A stretch of DNA of 64,000 nucleotides from Panagrolaimus kolymaensis (Eukaryota > Nematoda > Chromadorea > Rhabditida > Panagrolaimidae): contig JAJQJQ010000008.1 of assembly GCA_028622995.1 (NCBI GenBank), positions 6,200,001-6,264,000 on the forward strand, in the 5' to 3' direction. A model generated the notes under the pieces. The model was not told the origin of the DNA, made no database searches, and saw nothing but the letters and a program-made list of their open reading frames with translations. A program made the translations under genes and the position numbers. This document shows, in pieces, positions 52,536 to 63,999 of this stretch. How positions within the stretch are numbered: position 1 is the stretch's first letter; each line of letters begins with the position of its first letter.

Positions 52536-55011
52536 TTATAATGTTTCATAATTATTACGTCGCTTTTTAGCGATAATACAAGTGCAACATAAAGCAATAG
52601 CAAGCAAAACCATTACAGCGAAAACTATCCAAAAGAGTAATTGCCAATTAGTTAGTTTTCCATCCAATGGATTCAATGGTCTCAAATCTGGTAATAATGA
52701 CGATTTTGTTGATGGTAAAAGTCGCAATTCGGGATCTTCAAGACCTTCAATTCCGTTAATAGTGATACGAGCCTCAGCTTCAGTGATGGGAACATATTTT
52801 TTACCTGCGACTCTTAAATTATTTTATGCTTATAGTTGAAGGTTAGAAGAAGTTTAATATTGGTTATTAATATGCAAAAAAGCTTACAATGGCAAAGCTT
52901 TATCCCAAAATTCATATGCATCTTCATGATATCCTATTTCCATTCCTGGATTTTCAAGTGTTGGATCAGGAAAATCAATTACAAAGTAGTTTTTATCTTT
53001 AGGATTAAATTTTTCCCATTTTCGTTCTTTTGTTTTTGGACTTCCATGATTAATAAAATCAACAAAAATTTGAGAAAACAAGTATTTGATTTGATAATCT
53101 TTGGGTGTGAACTTGCCAACATGTTGTCCAAGGATGTAAATCTAAAATTATTGATCAAATGGAGTGAAAAGTGTAAGGAGGCTTACAAGTTCATGTGAAT
53201 GCCCTGGGTATGATTCTTTTGCTGGTTGAGGAAGTCCTGTTCCAGCAAAATATGCATCACCAATCCCATCGTATTCAAATTGATAAAGATAAACTTCATC
53301 ACTTTGAGAAGCCAAGCTTTTAGTAAGAACTAATTGTGGAGCATACATTGTTGCATCATCATAAATGTAAATGGATTTTGATGCTGAAAGTTACCGTTTC
53401 TAAGATGCCAAATTAAAAGTTTACATACTTGTATTATATTCTTTCATACATAAAAGGATTGCTGATTCACTAGCATTGTAACCGCCATCACCGATGAGAC
53501 GCTAAAATGAAAAACTACAATATCTTTGACTAATGTTTGAATATTACTTTGCACCAATAATGAAGTCGATCTTGATCAACATCAAGAGCATTGATGACAG
53601 TGTCTCGACTATCCAGCCATTCCTTCGATACTGTTCCTGTTAATATTGGAATATTTCGACGTCCTTTATCTAACACTGGGTAAATTGATGGAAGCAACTA
53701 AAACTTTTTCTAAATTTTAATGAATCCTAAAATGCATCTTACCGCATATTTACCATAATCCAAACATGGTGCTGCAAAATATTTTCCATCCTTTTCACCT
53801 AAAGGTTGTTGAGCGGATAATTCTAATGCACTTTTATTTCTTAAACATTCAACAATTTCTTCGACTGTTTTTTGATCATCCCAATTTTCATCGTCGAATC
53901 CCATCTTCGTGCAACCAATTTTATTTGCAAGTCGACGAGATGCTGCTTGATTTCGATCAGGGACTATGTTGCCACTATCGCCTGATTTAGACATAATTAC
54001 AGCTTGATTGAAGAGCTTTTGAGCATAAGGGGATATGGTGAGAAAATCAACAAGCACAGCTCCACCTGAATGGCCCATAACTGTGACTTTATCTTTATCT
54101 CCACCAAATGCATGAATTTCTTTTTGGATCCATTCAAGGGCGTGAACAATGTCTGAAAGTTTTGGAGGATAAATTTTTTATAGTTAAAGAAGTAATCAAA
54201 AATGGAAGTTATAATGAAGCAAATAGGGTATTTTTTCTAACATTGATTGCATGATCTAACTTCATGTTCCTTCCTTTTACCAACGAACTCTAAAGGGTTT
54301 TTAATCTCTAAACTCACCATGAAAAGCTGGATTCAAATCACTTGAAAGTTGCAATTTCCAATTAAGGTTCAATGTTCCAAAGACTGCAGCTCTAAAACCA
54401 ATGGTAACAAACACAACATTTCGAGTGACATTATTGAAATTATCAACCTAAATTTACAAATATTTTAACTACTTTGAACTTTCATTTATGTTTCAAAGTT
54501 TTACCAAAAATTCTTTATTAAATTGAAGAGGTGAACCAAAAGCAAATTCTCCGCCATGGATATACATCGCCACAGCACAATCACCCTTGATTAAACAATA
54601 TTTATTTGTAAAAACATTAGCATGAATGCAATCTTCACTCATATTATAAGTTGATGTAAAAACGGATGTGATGGTGCTATTCCAAAAGCAAGAAAATTTA
54701 TAATTTGTTGCATCATAAATTCCATCCCATGGTTTTCGAGATATTGGTCGTTTGAATCTCAATGGGCCAATTGGAGCTTCAGCCATTGGAATTGAAAGAA
54801 ATGCATATCCTTCCACACCTGATTGAGTAAGAATTTGATTGCCTCGAACATAACCAGAAGAAAGTTTTCGAGTGGTTAAAATTTCATTTCCAAGTTTTGA
54901 ATCATCTTCATCACCTTTTGGGTGATGCTCAGGTGAATGAATATCGGGTTTACCGAAAGCTAAATTAATATAGAATAGAAAAAATAATAACAAAAAATAT
55001 TTGACAATCAT
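52536..55011 (-). CDS. Membrane-anchored type-B carboxylesterase
   Basis: Eight exons: 55011-54505, 54447-54318, 54152-53743, 53697-53548, 53501-53429, 53383-53187, 53141-52888, 52812-52536; 665 aa. A signal peptide covers residues 1-20. The alpha/beta-hydrolase (COesterase) fold shows the oxyanion motif HGG (152-154), the nucleophile elbow GHSGG with Ser241, a likely acidic residue Glu375 (VSKEW), and the HxxEL motif with His485 (GHSHEL). The triad therefore looks complete, unlike catalytically dead neuroligins. Near the end a hydrophobic segment (about 630-654) is followed by AKKRRNNYETL, giving a type I protein with a short basic tail. It should hydrolyse ester substrates at the cell surface or in secretory compartments; the substrate cannot be read. 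The last acceptor (TTTAAG at 52813) is the weakest splice site, chosen because phase 2 fits. Confidence 0.9.
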
Positions 55012-55519
55012 TTTTCAAAAAAGAAGTTAATCAATGTTGTTCGAAGAAATTGATGTTGAAGAAGGAAATAAATATAATGAGCAATAACCAAAAAATAGTA
55101 AGCAATGTTTTTGTTTACTTCTTCTATCAAAAAACATTCTGATAAGGATTAATTGCTGGGTCACATTGCGTTCGAATGTGGCCGTAAAATAACGAGGAGC
55201 GATATATTTAAAAAAAAAGTGAAAAGTACTGGTGGTTAATTTTCAATCCTCATGTTAAGAGCAATGAATCTTTAGAAGGTTTGAATGCTGAGATTAGACA
55301 AGTTCATTTTCAAAGAATAACCCTCGAAGAAAGAAGAAACATATAAAATTTTATTTTATTTGCACCACAATTACATAAAATCAATGAACAAATAAAAAGT
55401 GTAATGCAAAAACAAAAGAATAAAAAACAACAAAAGTAATAAAAAAAAGATCTGTCAAAAGCACAGATCACAACAAAAACATTATCAAAGTAAAAATTTA
55501 AAATATTATCATTTAAGAT
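55012..55519. other. Spacer between esterase promoter and histone H1 3' end
   Basis: Holds the esterase 5' flank with a hairpin at 55158-55182 and the H1 3'UTR. A candidate H1 AATAAA lies on the minus strand at 55360-55355. No histone-type stem-loop was seen after the H1 stop, so a polyadenylated mRNA is expected. Confidence 0.5.
55158..55182. promoter_or_regulatory. Hairpin in esterase upstream region
   Basis: GGTCACATT and AATGTGGCC pair over 9 positions (one G-T pair) around the loop GCGTTCG, about 150 bp upstream of the esterase ATG. It could be a palindromic protein-binding site. Function is not known. Confidence 0.35.
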
Positions 55520-56189
55520 TTACTTTCCACCAGCTTTTGTGGCTTTGACATTCTTGGAAGTTGCTTTTTTGGTGTTTGGAGTAGCTGCAGAAGTCTTTGC
55601 GATCTTTCCTTTGGTTGATTTCTTTTCACTTGCAGGAGACTTCGTGCTCTTAGAAGCAACTTTGGACATCGGTGTTGCAGGTTTCTTGCCAGATTTTGAA
55701 GGAGCTTTAGATGCAATTGTTTTCTTAGAACTAACAGGAGATTTTGATGGAGTTGATTTCTTAGAAGCTTCTTTCTTTTCGGTTTGAGCAGAAGTTGCAG
55801 CTTTCTTATCACCAAGTCGGAATCTTCCATTCAAGCCAGCACCAGTACCAGTGGCATGCTTGAGCGAACCATTTTCGAGTCCAGTTTTAAGAGCTCTATG
55901 AAGCTGCTTATTGATCTAAAAAAAGAAAAACATTAAAGTTTCTAAAACGAAGCTGAAAACTTACATGATCCATGTCTCCTTCACCTAAACCATAAGAATG
56001 GGTGATGAATTTGAGGATAGCAGCACGACTGGAGCCTTTTCTTTCTTTGAGTTCACCGATAGCTTTCTTTACCATTTCAGCATACGTTGGATGACGAGTT
56101 TCTTTTGCTTTAGGTTTGATGCCAGATTTTTGAACTTTGGGTGATGAAGCAGCAACAGCAGTTGTTTTGGATGCACGAGCTTTGGCCAT
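55520..56189 (-). CDS. Linker histone H1
   Basis: Two exons, 56189-55965 and 55915-55520; 206 aa. The N-tail is Ala/Ser/Lys-rich. A winged-helix H15 globular domain spans about residues 31-110 (HPTYAEMVKKAIGELKERKG, SSRAAILKFI, then INKQLHRALKTGLENG and GAGLNGRFRLG). The C-terminal tail is Lys/Ala/Ser-rich with repeated SPxxxKK and TPxxK motifs typical of kinase-regulated H1 tails. It binds nucleosomal linker DNA and compacts chromatin. The intron sits inside the globular domain and no 3' histone stem-loop is visible, pointing to a polyadenylated, replication-independent type. C. elegans has several H1 genes, so no specific symbol is given. Confidence 0.94.
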
Positions 56190-56232
56190 GATGAACGTTG
56201 AGTTGATAGAAAGTAAAATGAGGATTACAGAT

Positions 56233-56234
56233 CT
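56233..56234 (-). promoter_or_regulatory. Possible SL trans-splice acceptor of H1
   Basis: GCTCTTTTTTAG followed by ATCTG lies 43 nt before the H1 ATG. Same layout as the p23 gene. A short 5'UTR intron is the alternative. Confidence 0.35.
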
Positions 56235-56294
56235 AAAAAAGAGCAAAAATTAAAAATGTAAGGCAAATAAATAAGGTGAACGTGATGGAAACAC

Positions 56295-56302
56295 TATATA
56301 TA
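56295..56302 (-). promoter_or_regulatory. TATA-like box upstream of H1
   Basis: TATATATA on the minus strand about 105 nt before the H1 ATG and about 60 nt before the putative acceptor. Plausible core promoter, but AT-rich DNA makes chance matches common. Confidence 0.3.
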
Positions 56303-57820
56303 TTTTGTTAGACAAAATTTTCGATAAAAGAAACTAGAAAAAACTTTGAACGCGAATAATTTTTAATCGATAAATAGTCGGGATTTATTTTAGGCATATA
56401 AGAAGCAAAAAAATGTAACGATATTTAAGGATATAAAAAAGGAGGAAATAGGTAAATGGAGAAAAAAATAAATTCAAGTTGGAATAAATAATGGACGAGG
56501 GTCAAAGAAATCAGTAAGGTCGAAGAAGAAAAAACATATTTTTATAAAATGAAACAAAATGATTTAGAAAGCAAAAAAAGAAGCGGCAAAACTGAATTAC
56601 TTTCAAAAATGGTGAAAGTCGTTTCAAAATAACGATTAAAGAGCGGGAATTTGAAAGCTTTCTGATATTTCTTATTGAAATATGTGTTCGGTCAATCTTG
56701 ATCAAAGTCTAATAAATTTTTGTTTCTCTATTTTACAAGATGGATGTAATTAAAGTTAACCAATTTTAAATATTGTTTTATTAAAATGGGTGAAAGATGC
56801 ATTGACTAAATTGGATAAGATCATGCAAATTATAAAAAACTTAGAATTTTCATTCAGATTTGAATCTTGAAATGATTGAGATAATTCGGGTATTAACAAA
56901 ATCATTTGGAAGCCATGCTTCTTACTAACATAATAGACAAACAAATCGAATGAGTTCCCTTTCGACTTCAGTGGTTTGATTAAACAATCTATCATGCTGC
57001 TGTTGCTGGTATATTTTCAGAAAATATACAATTTTTATGTTTTCTGCTTTTGCCTCAATTTTGGGCCAATTTTATCGAAGATTTCATACTTCCAATTATT
57101 TTCATAGCCTTTCAACCTTCTAAACAAGCTACTACTTCGTGATTGTTAGACAATTTGAAAGCTTAGGTAATTTTCATTTTTTTCCTTCTGATTTTTTATA
57201 TCGCTCGAATGTCAAAAATTTTGGATTCTAATGCTATGCAATATCTTTAGACAACTGTTAAATATAAATATTCTAAAACCATATCTATCATAAGCTAAAC
57301 TTGAATGAGATAAAAAACTAAAAAAAGGAGTTTCTTTGATTAATTTTAACTTTGATCAATAAATTAAAAAGATGCTTGATTTTATGTTATTAATTTTCTA
57401 ATACCTTACTTGAAGCAAATTTGGAGCCTTTAAATCGAAAATAAACATTCCCAAAGTTTTAAACCAAATTTTGATTTGAAAAAACAACATTACTTTATTT
57501 TTAATAATTTAAAAAAGTTCTGCAGTTTTAATGAAGTTTATAGGCAAGGAAAGGGAAAAGAGTGATTCACATTTTTTTGCACCAACTAGCAACAAGAGAA
57601 AGGTGTGTTCGAGCGGCCGCTGCATGTGGAAGAAAAAAGATATCAAAGAACACTCAGCCTCAAGCTTGTACAAGGTAAAAAATTCAAATTTTTTTTTTGA
57701 TTTTTTTTAACGAAGTATCTAAAGATTTTCTTAACTTTGGGCAACTATGATTTTAAAAGTACTGAAAAAATTGTTTATTGAGAGGTTGGTTGCTCTTGAA
57801 TTTTGTTTAATTTCTGAAAA
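56303..57820. other. Divergent intergenic region between H1 and the plus-strand AT-hook gene
   Basis: Upstream region of both genes. A minus open frame (56756-56995, 79 codons) shows no domain or splice context. A plus-strand stretch at 57624-57674 ends TACAAG|GTAAAA and could be a 5' exon of the next gene, but I cannot connect it in frame. Otherwise AT-rich. Confidence 0.4.
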
Positions 57821-60282
57821 ATGGATTCATCAAATGATTCTGGATTTGTATCCAACCAAAATGATGCTTCTATCGCAAGTGGTGTTAATGACATCTATGG
57901 GAGTTTAGAAATTGGAAATGAATTCCAAAATGGAAATATTCTCTCCCAACAATTCTCTCCATCGATTTATCCTTCATATGGTTTTACCGTAACTCTTGGC
58001 GATTTAAACCAAAATAGTAAGCTTTGTTTTTATTTACTCTTTTTTTATAAAAAAAAAAGTCTGATAAAGATTAATTATTGGAGAACTTGTACAAAACGTT
58101 TCTCTATAAGGATAAAGATATGAGATAAAAAAAATGTTCGATTTAATTCATTTAAAAAAAATCTGAATGAGCTTTGTTTTTACATAGTTTTTTGATACAA
58201 ATTTAAATTTATGATTATCATAGCAATAATTTTATTAAAGCTGTATTCGAAGATAGTTAAACGGTTTAGATAATTTTTAAATTTAAATTAAGAAAACTAT
58301 CTTATTTAAAGCTTTTTTTGTTGGTGCAATTACAAATTTTTAATGCAAGGACAAAGGTCTTTTTTAAACACAAACAACAATTAAAAAAACACTAAACGTT
58401 CAAAAAGAGCGACGCACAATCTAAAAGTGTGGGTGCATGCATTTTGATGAAACGAGCAAGCTCCTCAAAGATGTACTTCATAAAAATCCGAAAATTTAAA
58501 TTCAAAATCTAAGGGCTGTAACTAAAAAATGCATGAGTATAAAAATGGAAGTAATAAGGCGAAAAACATTCAAGCAAATCATTAGTGGAAATTTAAAAGT
58601 GGTTATACTTAAAATTCTTAGAAATTGGTTTAAAAATGGATTTTGGGCCAAAAATTAACCAAAATGGAGCCAAAGGTACTCATTTTGTATTGGAAGATGA
58701 TGCCAATAAAAATATATTTGTAAACGAATCTTCAAATATTTCAGCTCACCACCGTCTAGTACACGATTCTTATGTACTTCATAGTCCACATGATGATACT
58801 CAAGCTAATGGCTTTCGTTCCTATGCTGATGGTGACTATCATGGAAATTATGACCATGGATTACCAGCCATTGAAAGAGCATTGAATGAATCCGCAAATC
58901 CATTAACTTTTCCAAATCTTACTAATGTACCTGTGGCATCCCCATTTGTTTTAAATCCAGTGTCTCCACTATCGGATACTCCAATTCCAATTCAACAACC
59001 TGAAAATGTAAAAGCCATGGAAAAAACTCCACTCGATCCAATGCGGGCACCACGCTTACTTTCACTAAATGCTACACTCACTCCACCAAACTTACCTCAA
59101 GCAATAGAACATGGAAACTCTTCAGGTGGCCAAAATTTTGTTGGAAATAATGAATATGGAACTCCAATTCAGCAATCTGGAAATATTGTTAATCAATATC
59201 CTCAGCAGCTAATCCATAATTTATCACCAAATTTACGGCAACTTCAAAATAGCCACATTCGTGATAATCGCGAACATCACCAATATGCTAATCATGGATT
59301 TCCAATTGGTGGAAATGGACAATTATTTAAAAGCGTTCACAATCATGGTGACCAAAATTCTGGGCAATCTCAAGCTGTTTCGATTCAACGAAATGGAAGT
59401 TCTTTACGTAGCATTTCTAAAAAATCTCAGAAACCAAACCCCCGAAATGGTTGCAATCGAAATACCAATGTTTTTGAAACTAATGTATTAATGGAAGCAG
59501 ATGCTCCATGCCCACGTCGATGTCAAAATCCTGCGCATCCATCACCTCTTATTCACAATCAAAATAAAGGTACGATAGGCCGCCCACGACTTCCTTCAGA
59601 AGAGAGAATCAAAAATCGACAAAAGAGCTTACAAGTATATAATACTCGGGTTAGAGAAGAAAAACAAAAACAAGCAGAAGAACTCAACGCTTTAGAACTA
59701 GAACACCTCGAACTTCGCAGACAGTTAGAAACTACTCTTCGTGATTTTTTGATTTCGTGCCACACTAATAACATCTCAGAAAATGAGAAAAATAAAGCTT
59801 TATGCGATGCTGGAAATCCTCATCTGCAATTTGATCCATCAACATCAACTCCATTGAATGATTCAAGTAGCAGCTCTGAAGCTTCTCACCATCAAATTGA
59901 GCAACAACCGATTGGGCGTCAACTAATTTACGAAACTGTTGAAGGACAAAATCCTCTTTATATTTATCAGAATCATCCAACACATCCTATTCATCTTCAA
60001 CATAATTACGAACCCGGACAATGGCAACCATATCAAATCCCCAATAACGGTGGTTATCCAAATGATACTTTTCAACATCCAAATGACCCTCAACATAATA
60101 ATGGATGTGTTGAAATTCAACAGTGGCGACAACTTTCTCAATATCAAAATCCTCAAAATGTTTACGAAAATGGAGCTCCAATGGAAGAGAATTTAATGCC
60201 GTTGCCACTACAATTCCAAGCTGCTCCAAATCAACAAAATCTTAATAACGCAGTTCAAGATTTTAATCAATGTTTTAACTAA
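57821..60282 (+). CDS. Asn/Gln-rich protein with GRPR AT-hook-like motif and basic coiled coil
   Basis: Preferred model: exon 57821-58016 (ends A|GTAAGC, phase 1) and exon 58622-60282 (after TTCTTAG), 618 aa. The join is in frame, giving NKIGLKMDFG. The alternative is a 548-aa protein from the ATG at 58636. The chain is mostly low-complexity (His, Asn, Gln, Pro). The notable part is GRPRLPSEERIKNRQKSLQV followed by a charged heptad-like stretch (EEKQKQAEELNALELEHLEL), about 384-445 in the long model. An AT-hook core GRPR plus a basic region and coil suggests a DNA-binding nuclear protein, bZIP-like but without a canonical bZIP Asn/Arg signature. The next gene, which faces it, has the same layout. 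The 605-nt intron is longer than usual here. Confidence 0.68.
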
Positions 60283-60384
60283 ACAAAATTACGTTTAAAA
60301 AATAATGCTTTTAGTGTAAATTTTATATTTATCGAACATATTTAACTTGTAATTGTTTCATGCATATATTTAGTTTATGAATTT

Positions 60385-60390
60385 AATAAA
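60385..60390 (+). terminator. Polyadenylation signal of the plus-strand AT-hook gene
   Basis: AATAAA about 100 nt after the stop codon at 60282. Confidence 0.45.
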
Positions 60391-60457
60391 TTTAAAAAAT
60401 CCAAGCATGATTAATTAAAAGATAAAAAAACTGCAAAAAGTGTGGTTAAGGAATGCC

Positions 60458-60882
60458 ATCGGGAAGGGTGTTGAAAGAAAGTTTCAGATAACCCGATAAC
60501 TTCGGACCACGAAGAAAGAAAAACTTAACGCTGCTTTTATACATCATTCAAACAAGCTAACATGAGAAAAGATGAAAGTTAATGCAAAAAAGACAAAAAA
60601 AAGAAACACACTCTTTTCCCTATATGTTTTTTTACATTTTGTTTGCTGTCAAAAAAATGTTTCCCAAAAAAACTTTTTTTGAAGAGAAAAAAAGTAAAAA
60701 AAAAGAACAATTTTTTGTGTTTCACCGATTGAATAAGAGAAATAATATGTCTTGTTTCCCCTCATTCAATTTTCATTTTGGCTTGGCCGACTTTTTTAGA
60801 TGTCTCCTTTCTATAAAACGACATCGTTTTTCTTCTTATTTGTGGTCCGAAGCTTTCGGGTTATCTTGAACACCCCCGGAAG
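60458..60882. repeat. Imperfect inverted repeat (foldback), about 425 bp
   Basis: The left arm around 60486-60510 (AGATAACCCG then CTTCGGACCAC) and the right arm around 60842-60866 match in reverse complement at 23 of 25 positions. Weaker pairing extends outward through GGGTGTT and inward through AAGAAAAAC. A loop of about 330 bp separates them. Could be a decayed MITE. Confidence 0.6.
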
Positions 60883-61104
60883 AGATTTCTTGACTACTCT
60901 TTTCTTAAATATACATAAATAGTTCAATAAAAAACCGGAAATAACTGTTATTGTTTTTGTTTGTTTGTTTGTAATAATTTAAAACTTATTAATAAACAAC
61001 ACTTTTGAAGCATATCTTTTTGAGCTCCAATTCCAAGACATTTTAAATTGAACTTTAAAATTTATAATGTCATTTTGCAAAAAAAAAATTAATAAAATTT
61101 AAAA

Positions 61105-61215
61105 AAGCACGCACAAGCCCGCAAGCTCACACATTTTTAGAGAGTTGTGCTCCTGGTGCTCGAACACCGCTTTTTGCGACACTCGAATGGGTTAACCGCT
61201 AAGCCAGGCGTGCTT
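61105..61215 (-). other. tRNA-like element with A and B box, bounded by 8-bp inverted repeats
   Basis: On the minus strand TGGCTTAGCGGTTAA fits a pol III A box and GGTGTTCGAGCACC resembles a B box and T arm, about 35 nt apart. The acceptor and T stems do not pair correctly, so this is not a working tRNA by eye. AAGCACGC (61105-61112) and GCGTGCTT (61208-61215) bound the unit. A tRNA pseudogene or the head of a SINE is likely. Confidence 0.45.
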
Positions 61216-61670
61216 ACTCAAATGAAATCCAAAATTCTTCAAAAGCTAGAACATTTTTTTGATTTTAAAAACCGTTAGATGTAGATTTGTTTTTAAAAAG
61301 TATATCGTTAGATGGAATTACATCTTTAATCGCTCATTCGTTCACTCTAAGTAAATATGAATGGTTGTTATCCCTTTCAAAAAAAACCTGAAACCTTTTT
61401 TTTAAATTATTTATTTTTAAAAAGATAATAGCATTTTAAAATTTAAATAAATCTGCAGGAACAAAGTTTATTTTTATTTTTATTTATTACAAATAGAATT
61501 AATGCCTCATACAATGTGATTATGAAACTATATAAATTTAATAACCATTCATTAAAAATTAACACCTGCAAGCTTTGATCAAAATCATTATTTCAAGAGA
61601 TATAAAAAATAATTAATGCTTCATGTTTTAAACCTGTTACACACACTATCAACCTTTGAACAGCCACCTA

Positions 61671-62561
61671 TCATTCTTCTTCAAAATCGGTTTCATTTGT
61701 TGCAAGAGGTGGTGAAACTTCTGATTCGGTTGTTTCCATGTTTGCAGTTCGAGGATAAACATTGGAAGCGATTTCCGTAATCGAAGTTGGTTGAGGTAAA
61801 CGCTTCGTTAAGGCTATACATAAATCGAGATAAGTCTTGTCTTCTTCAAGCATTTGGCCATTATTAAATTTTTCGTTAATTTCCATATCCAATGTATTTA
61901 TTTGTTGACGGAAATTTTGATTAATTTCTTCTGCTTTTTGGACATTAATAAGAAGCTGGGCTTCTCGTAGATTTTTTGCTTGTAAATACTTTGCTTGGCT
62001 TGCTTTCTTTGCTGCATTTCGTTTGGCTTTAGTTTTATATTTCCGTGGACGACCACGGCCATTTTGGGTTGCAGTTGACGAACTGTCTTCTTCTGAGTCA
62101 GTTTCAGCTTCATCATCATTCGAAGCCTCATTATGAAAAATAATATCAGGAAGGGAAGAAATTTGTGCAGCCCCTCTTTGCGGAAGAAAGTGTGTTTGGT
62201 GTGTGTTTGCTGGATTAAGATAGTTTTCATTTCCATAAAATCTATAAAATTTATTTTTAATTTTTTTTTTAACTTTAATCAAAACAAACCTTTCATCTAC
62301 TGTAGTTATATTTCCACTGCTTTGAATCATGTCTTCACGTTCCATTGGAAACAAATAGCCATTTTGAGCGGCATTCACACCATCAAAGGGTACGGTAGAA
62401 TCACGTGGAAGATTCGATTGTGATTGGCATTGTTGATGTGGTGGAATTTCACCATACCGAAATTGATTTCTATCTTCTAAATTTTGATGGAAGTCAGCGA
62501 CTTCATCAGTAAGGCTGCCATCAAAGTTAAATTTAGGCCAAAAATGATTTGACGATTCCAT
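61671..62561 (-). CDS. Small nuclear-type protein with GRGRPRK AT-hook and basic coiled coil
   Basis: Two exons, 62561-62290 and 62241-61671; 280 aa from ATG MESSNHFWPK. A Ser/Asp/Glu-rich acidic stretch (NDDEAETDSEEDSSS) precedes GRGRPRKYKTKAKRNAAKKA at about 148-167. A basic segment and a coiled coil (INVQKAEEINQNFRQQINTL) follow to about 225. The arrangement resembles an AT-hook joined to a bZIP-like basic coil, so a DNA-binding regulator is inferred; the family is not recognised. The 48-nt intron (62289-62242) is a multiple of three without a stop, so retained-intron protein would stay in frame. GTTGCAG lies 13 nt before the ATG and may be a trans-splice acceptor. It faces the 57821-60282 gene, which has the same layout. 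Confidence 0.75.
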   Translation of the reverse strand: MESSNHFWPKFNFDGSLTDEVADFHQNLEDRNQFRYGEIPPHQQCQSQSNLPRDSTVPFDGVNAAQNGYLFPMEREDMIQSSGNITTVDERFVLIKVKKKIKNKFYRFYGNENYLNPANTHQTHFLPQRGAAQISSLPDIIFHNEASNDDEAETDSEEDSSSTATQNGRGRPRKYKTKAKRNAAKKASQAKYLQAKNLREAQLLINVQKAEEINQNFRQQINTLDMEINEKFNNGQMLEEDKTYLDLCIALTKRLPQPTSITEIASNVYPRTANMETTESEVSPPLATNETDFEEE

Positions 62562-63236
62562 TCTCCAAGATTTCTGCAACTTTCAATAGCAAACAAAGCT
62601 CCAAAAGTAAATTTTTCCAATGCTTTAGTCATTTTCGTTAGAACTATTTAACTAAAAAAAATTAGATCCGCCTAAAAAAAATCATAAAAAAATTTAAATT
62701 TTTTGAGAAAATTCTGTTGAACATATTTGAGGCGCGTCCGTGTTAACCGTGCATACCACCTTTCCATTGCATGGTGGTCTTTGATACTTTGCATTTTTTT
62801 GTTTTTGAAAAAAATGATAGCAGTTAAAAATTTGGATCTCACCCAACTGAACCAATTTGACAGAATCTTCAAAGCTTTTCAGAAGCTTGAATTCAAAGAA
62901 ATTAAACCATTTATGTTGGGATTGGAATATGGAATCGAGAAAATCTCAGCAAGTTATAAAAAAATAATAAACATTCGTTCAAAATACATTGATTTTGTAA
63001 ATCCGACTTCACATTTCTCTCCCTTTGATTAGTTCAAAAAATTTAAGGATGTTAGTAATATCCACCACTGAATCAAATAATCGTTTATAGAATTCACCAT
63101 CTTTATGATACTATTCAATGCGTCTGTTTTCCCTTCAAACCAACAAAAAAATGCACATTCAAAATAATTTATTGCAAATTAAATAATAAATACAATACAA
63201 TATACACAAAATTACAGTATAAAAACAAATTTGAAT
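62562..63236. other. Spacer between AT-hook gene promoter and V-ATPase A 3' end
   Basis: Contains a plus-strand frame 62814-63032 (72 codons, MIAVKNLDLTQL). Its composition is mixed enough to be coding, but it has no domain, splice context or neighbour support. The rest is AT-rich flank. Confidence 0.4.
63168..63173 (-). terminator. Polyadenylation signal of V-ATPase subunit A
   Basis: AATAAA on the minus strand about 64 nt after the stop at 63237. Confidence 0.5.

Positions 63237-63999
<763 letters not shown>

Larger units (their letters stand above)
60283..61670. other. Convergent spacer with inverted repeat and tRNA-like element
   Basis: Both flanking genes end here. It holds an AATAAA at 60385-60390 for the plus gene, an imperfect inverted repeat (60458-60882) and a tRNA-like element (61105-61215). 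No coding exon recognised. Confidence 0.5.

Noticed and set aside
56756..56995. Minus-strand 79-codon frame between H1 and the AT-hook gene
   Set aside because: No recognisable motif, start context or splice sites.
61105..61215. Functional tRNA gene on the minus strand
   Set aside because: A and B boxes are present, but acceptor and T-arm pairing fail and no clear 7-nt anticodon loop forms.
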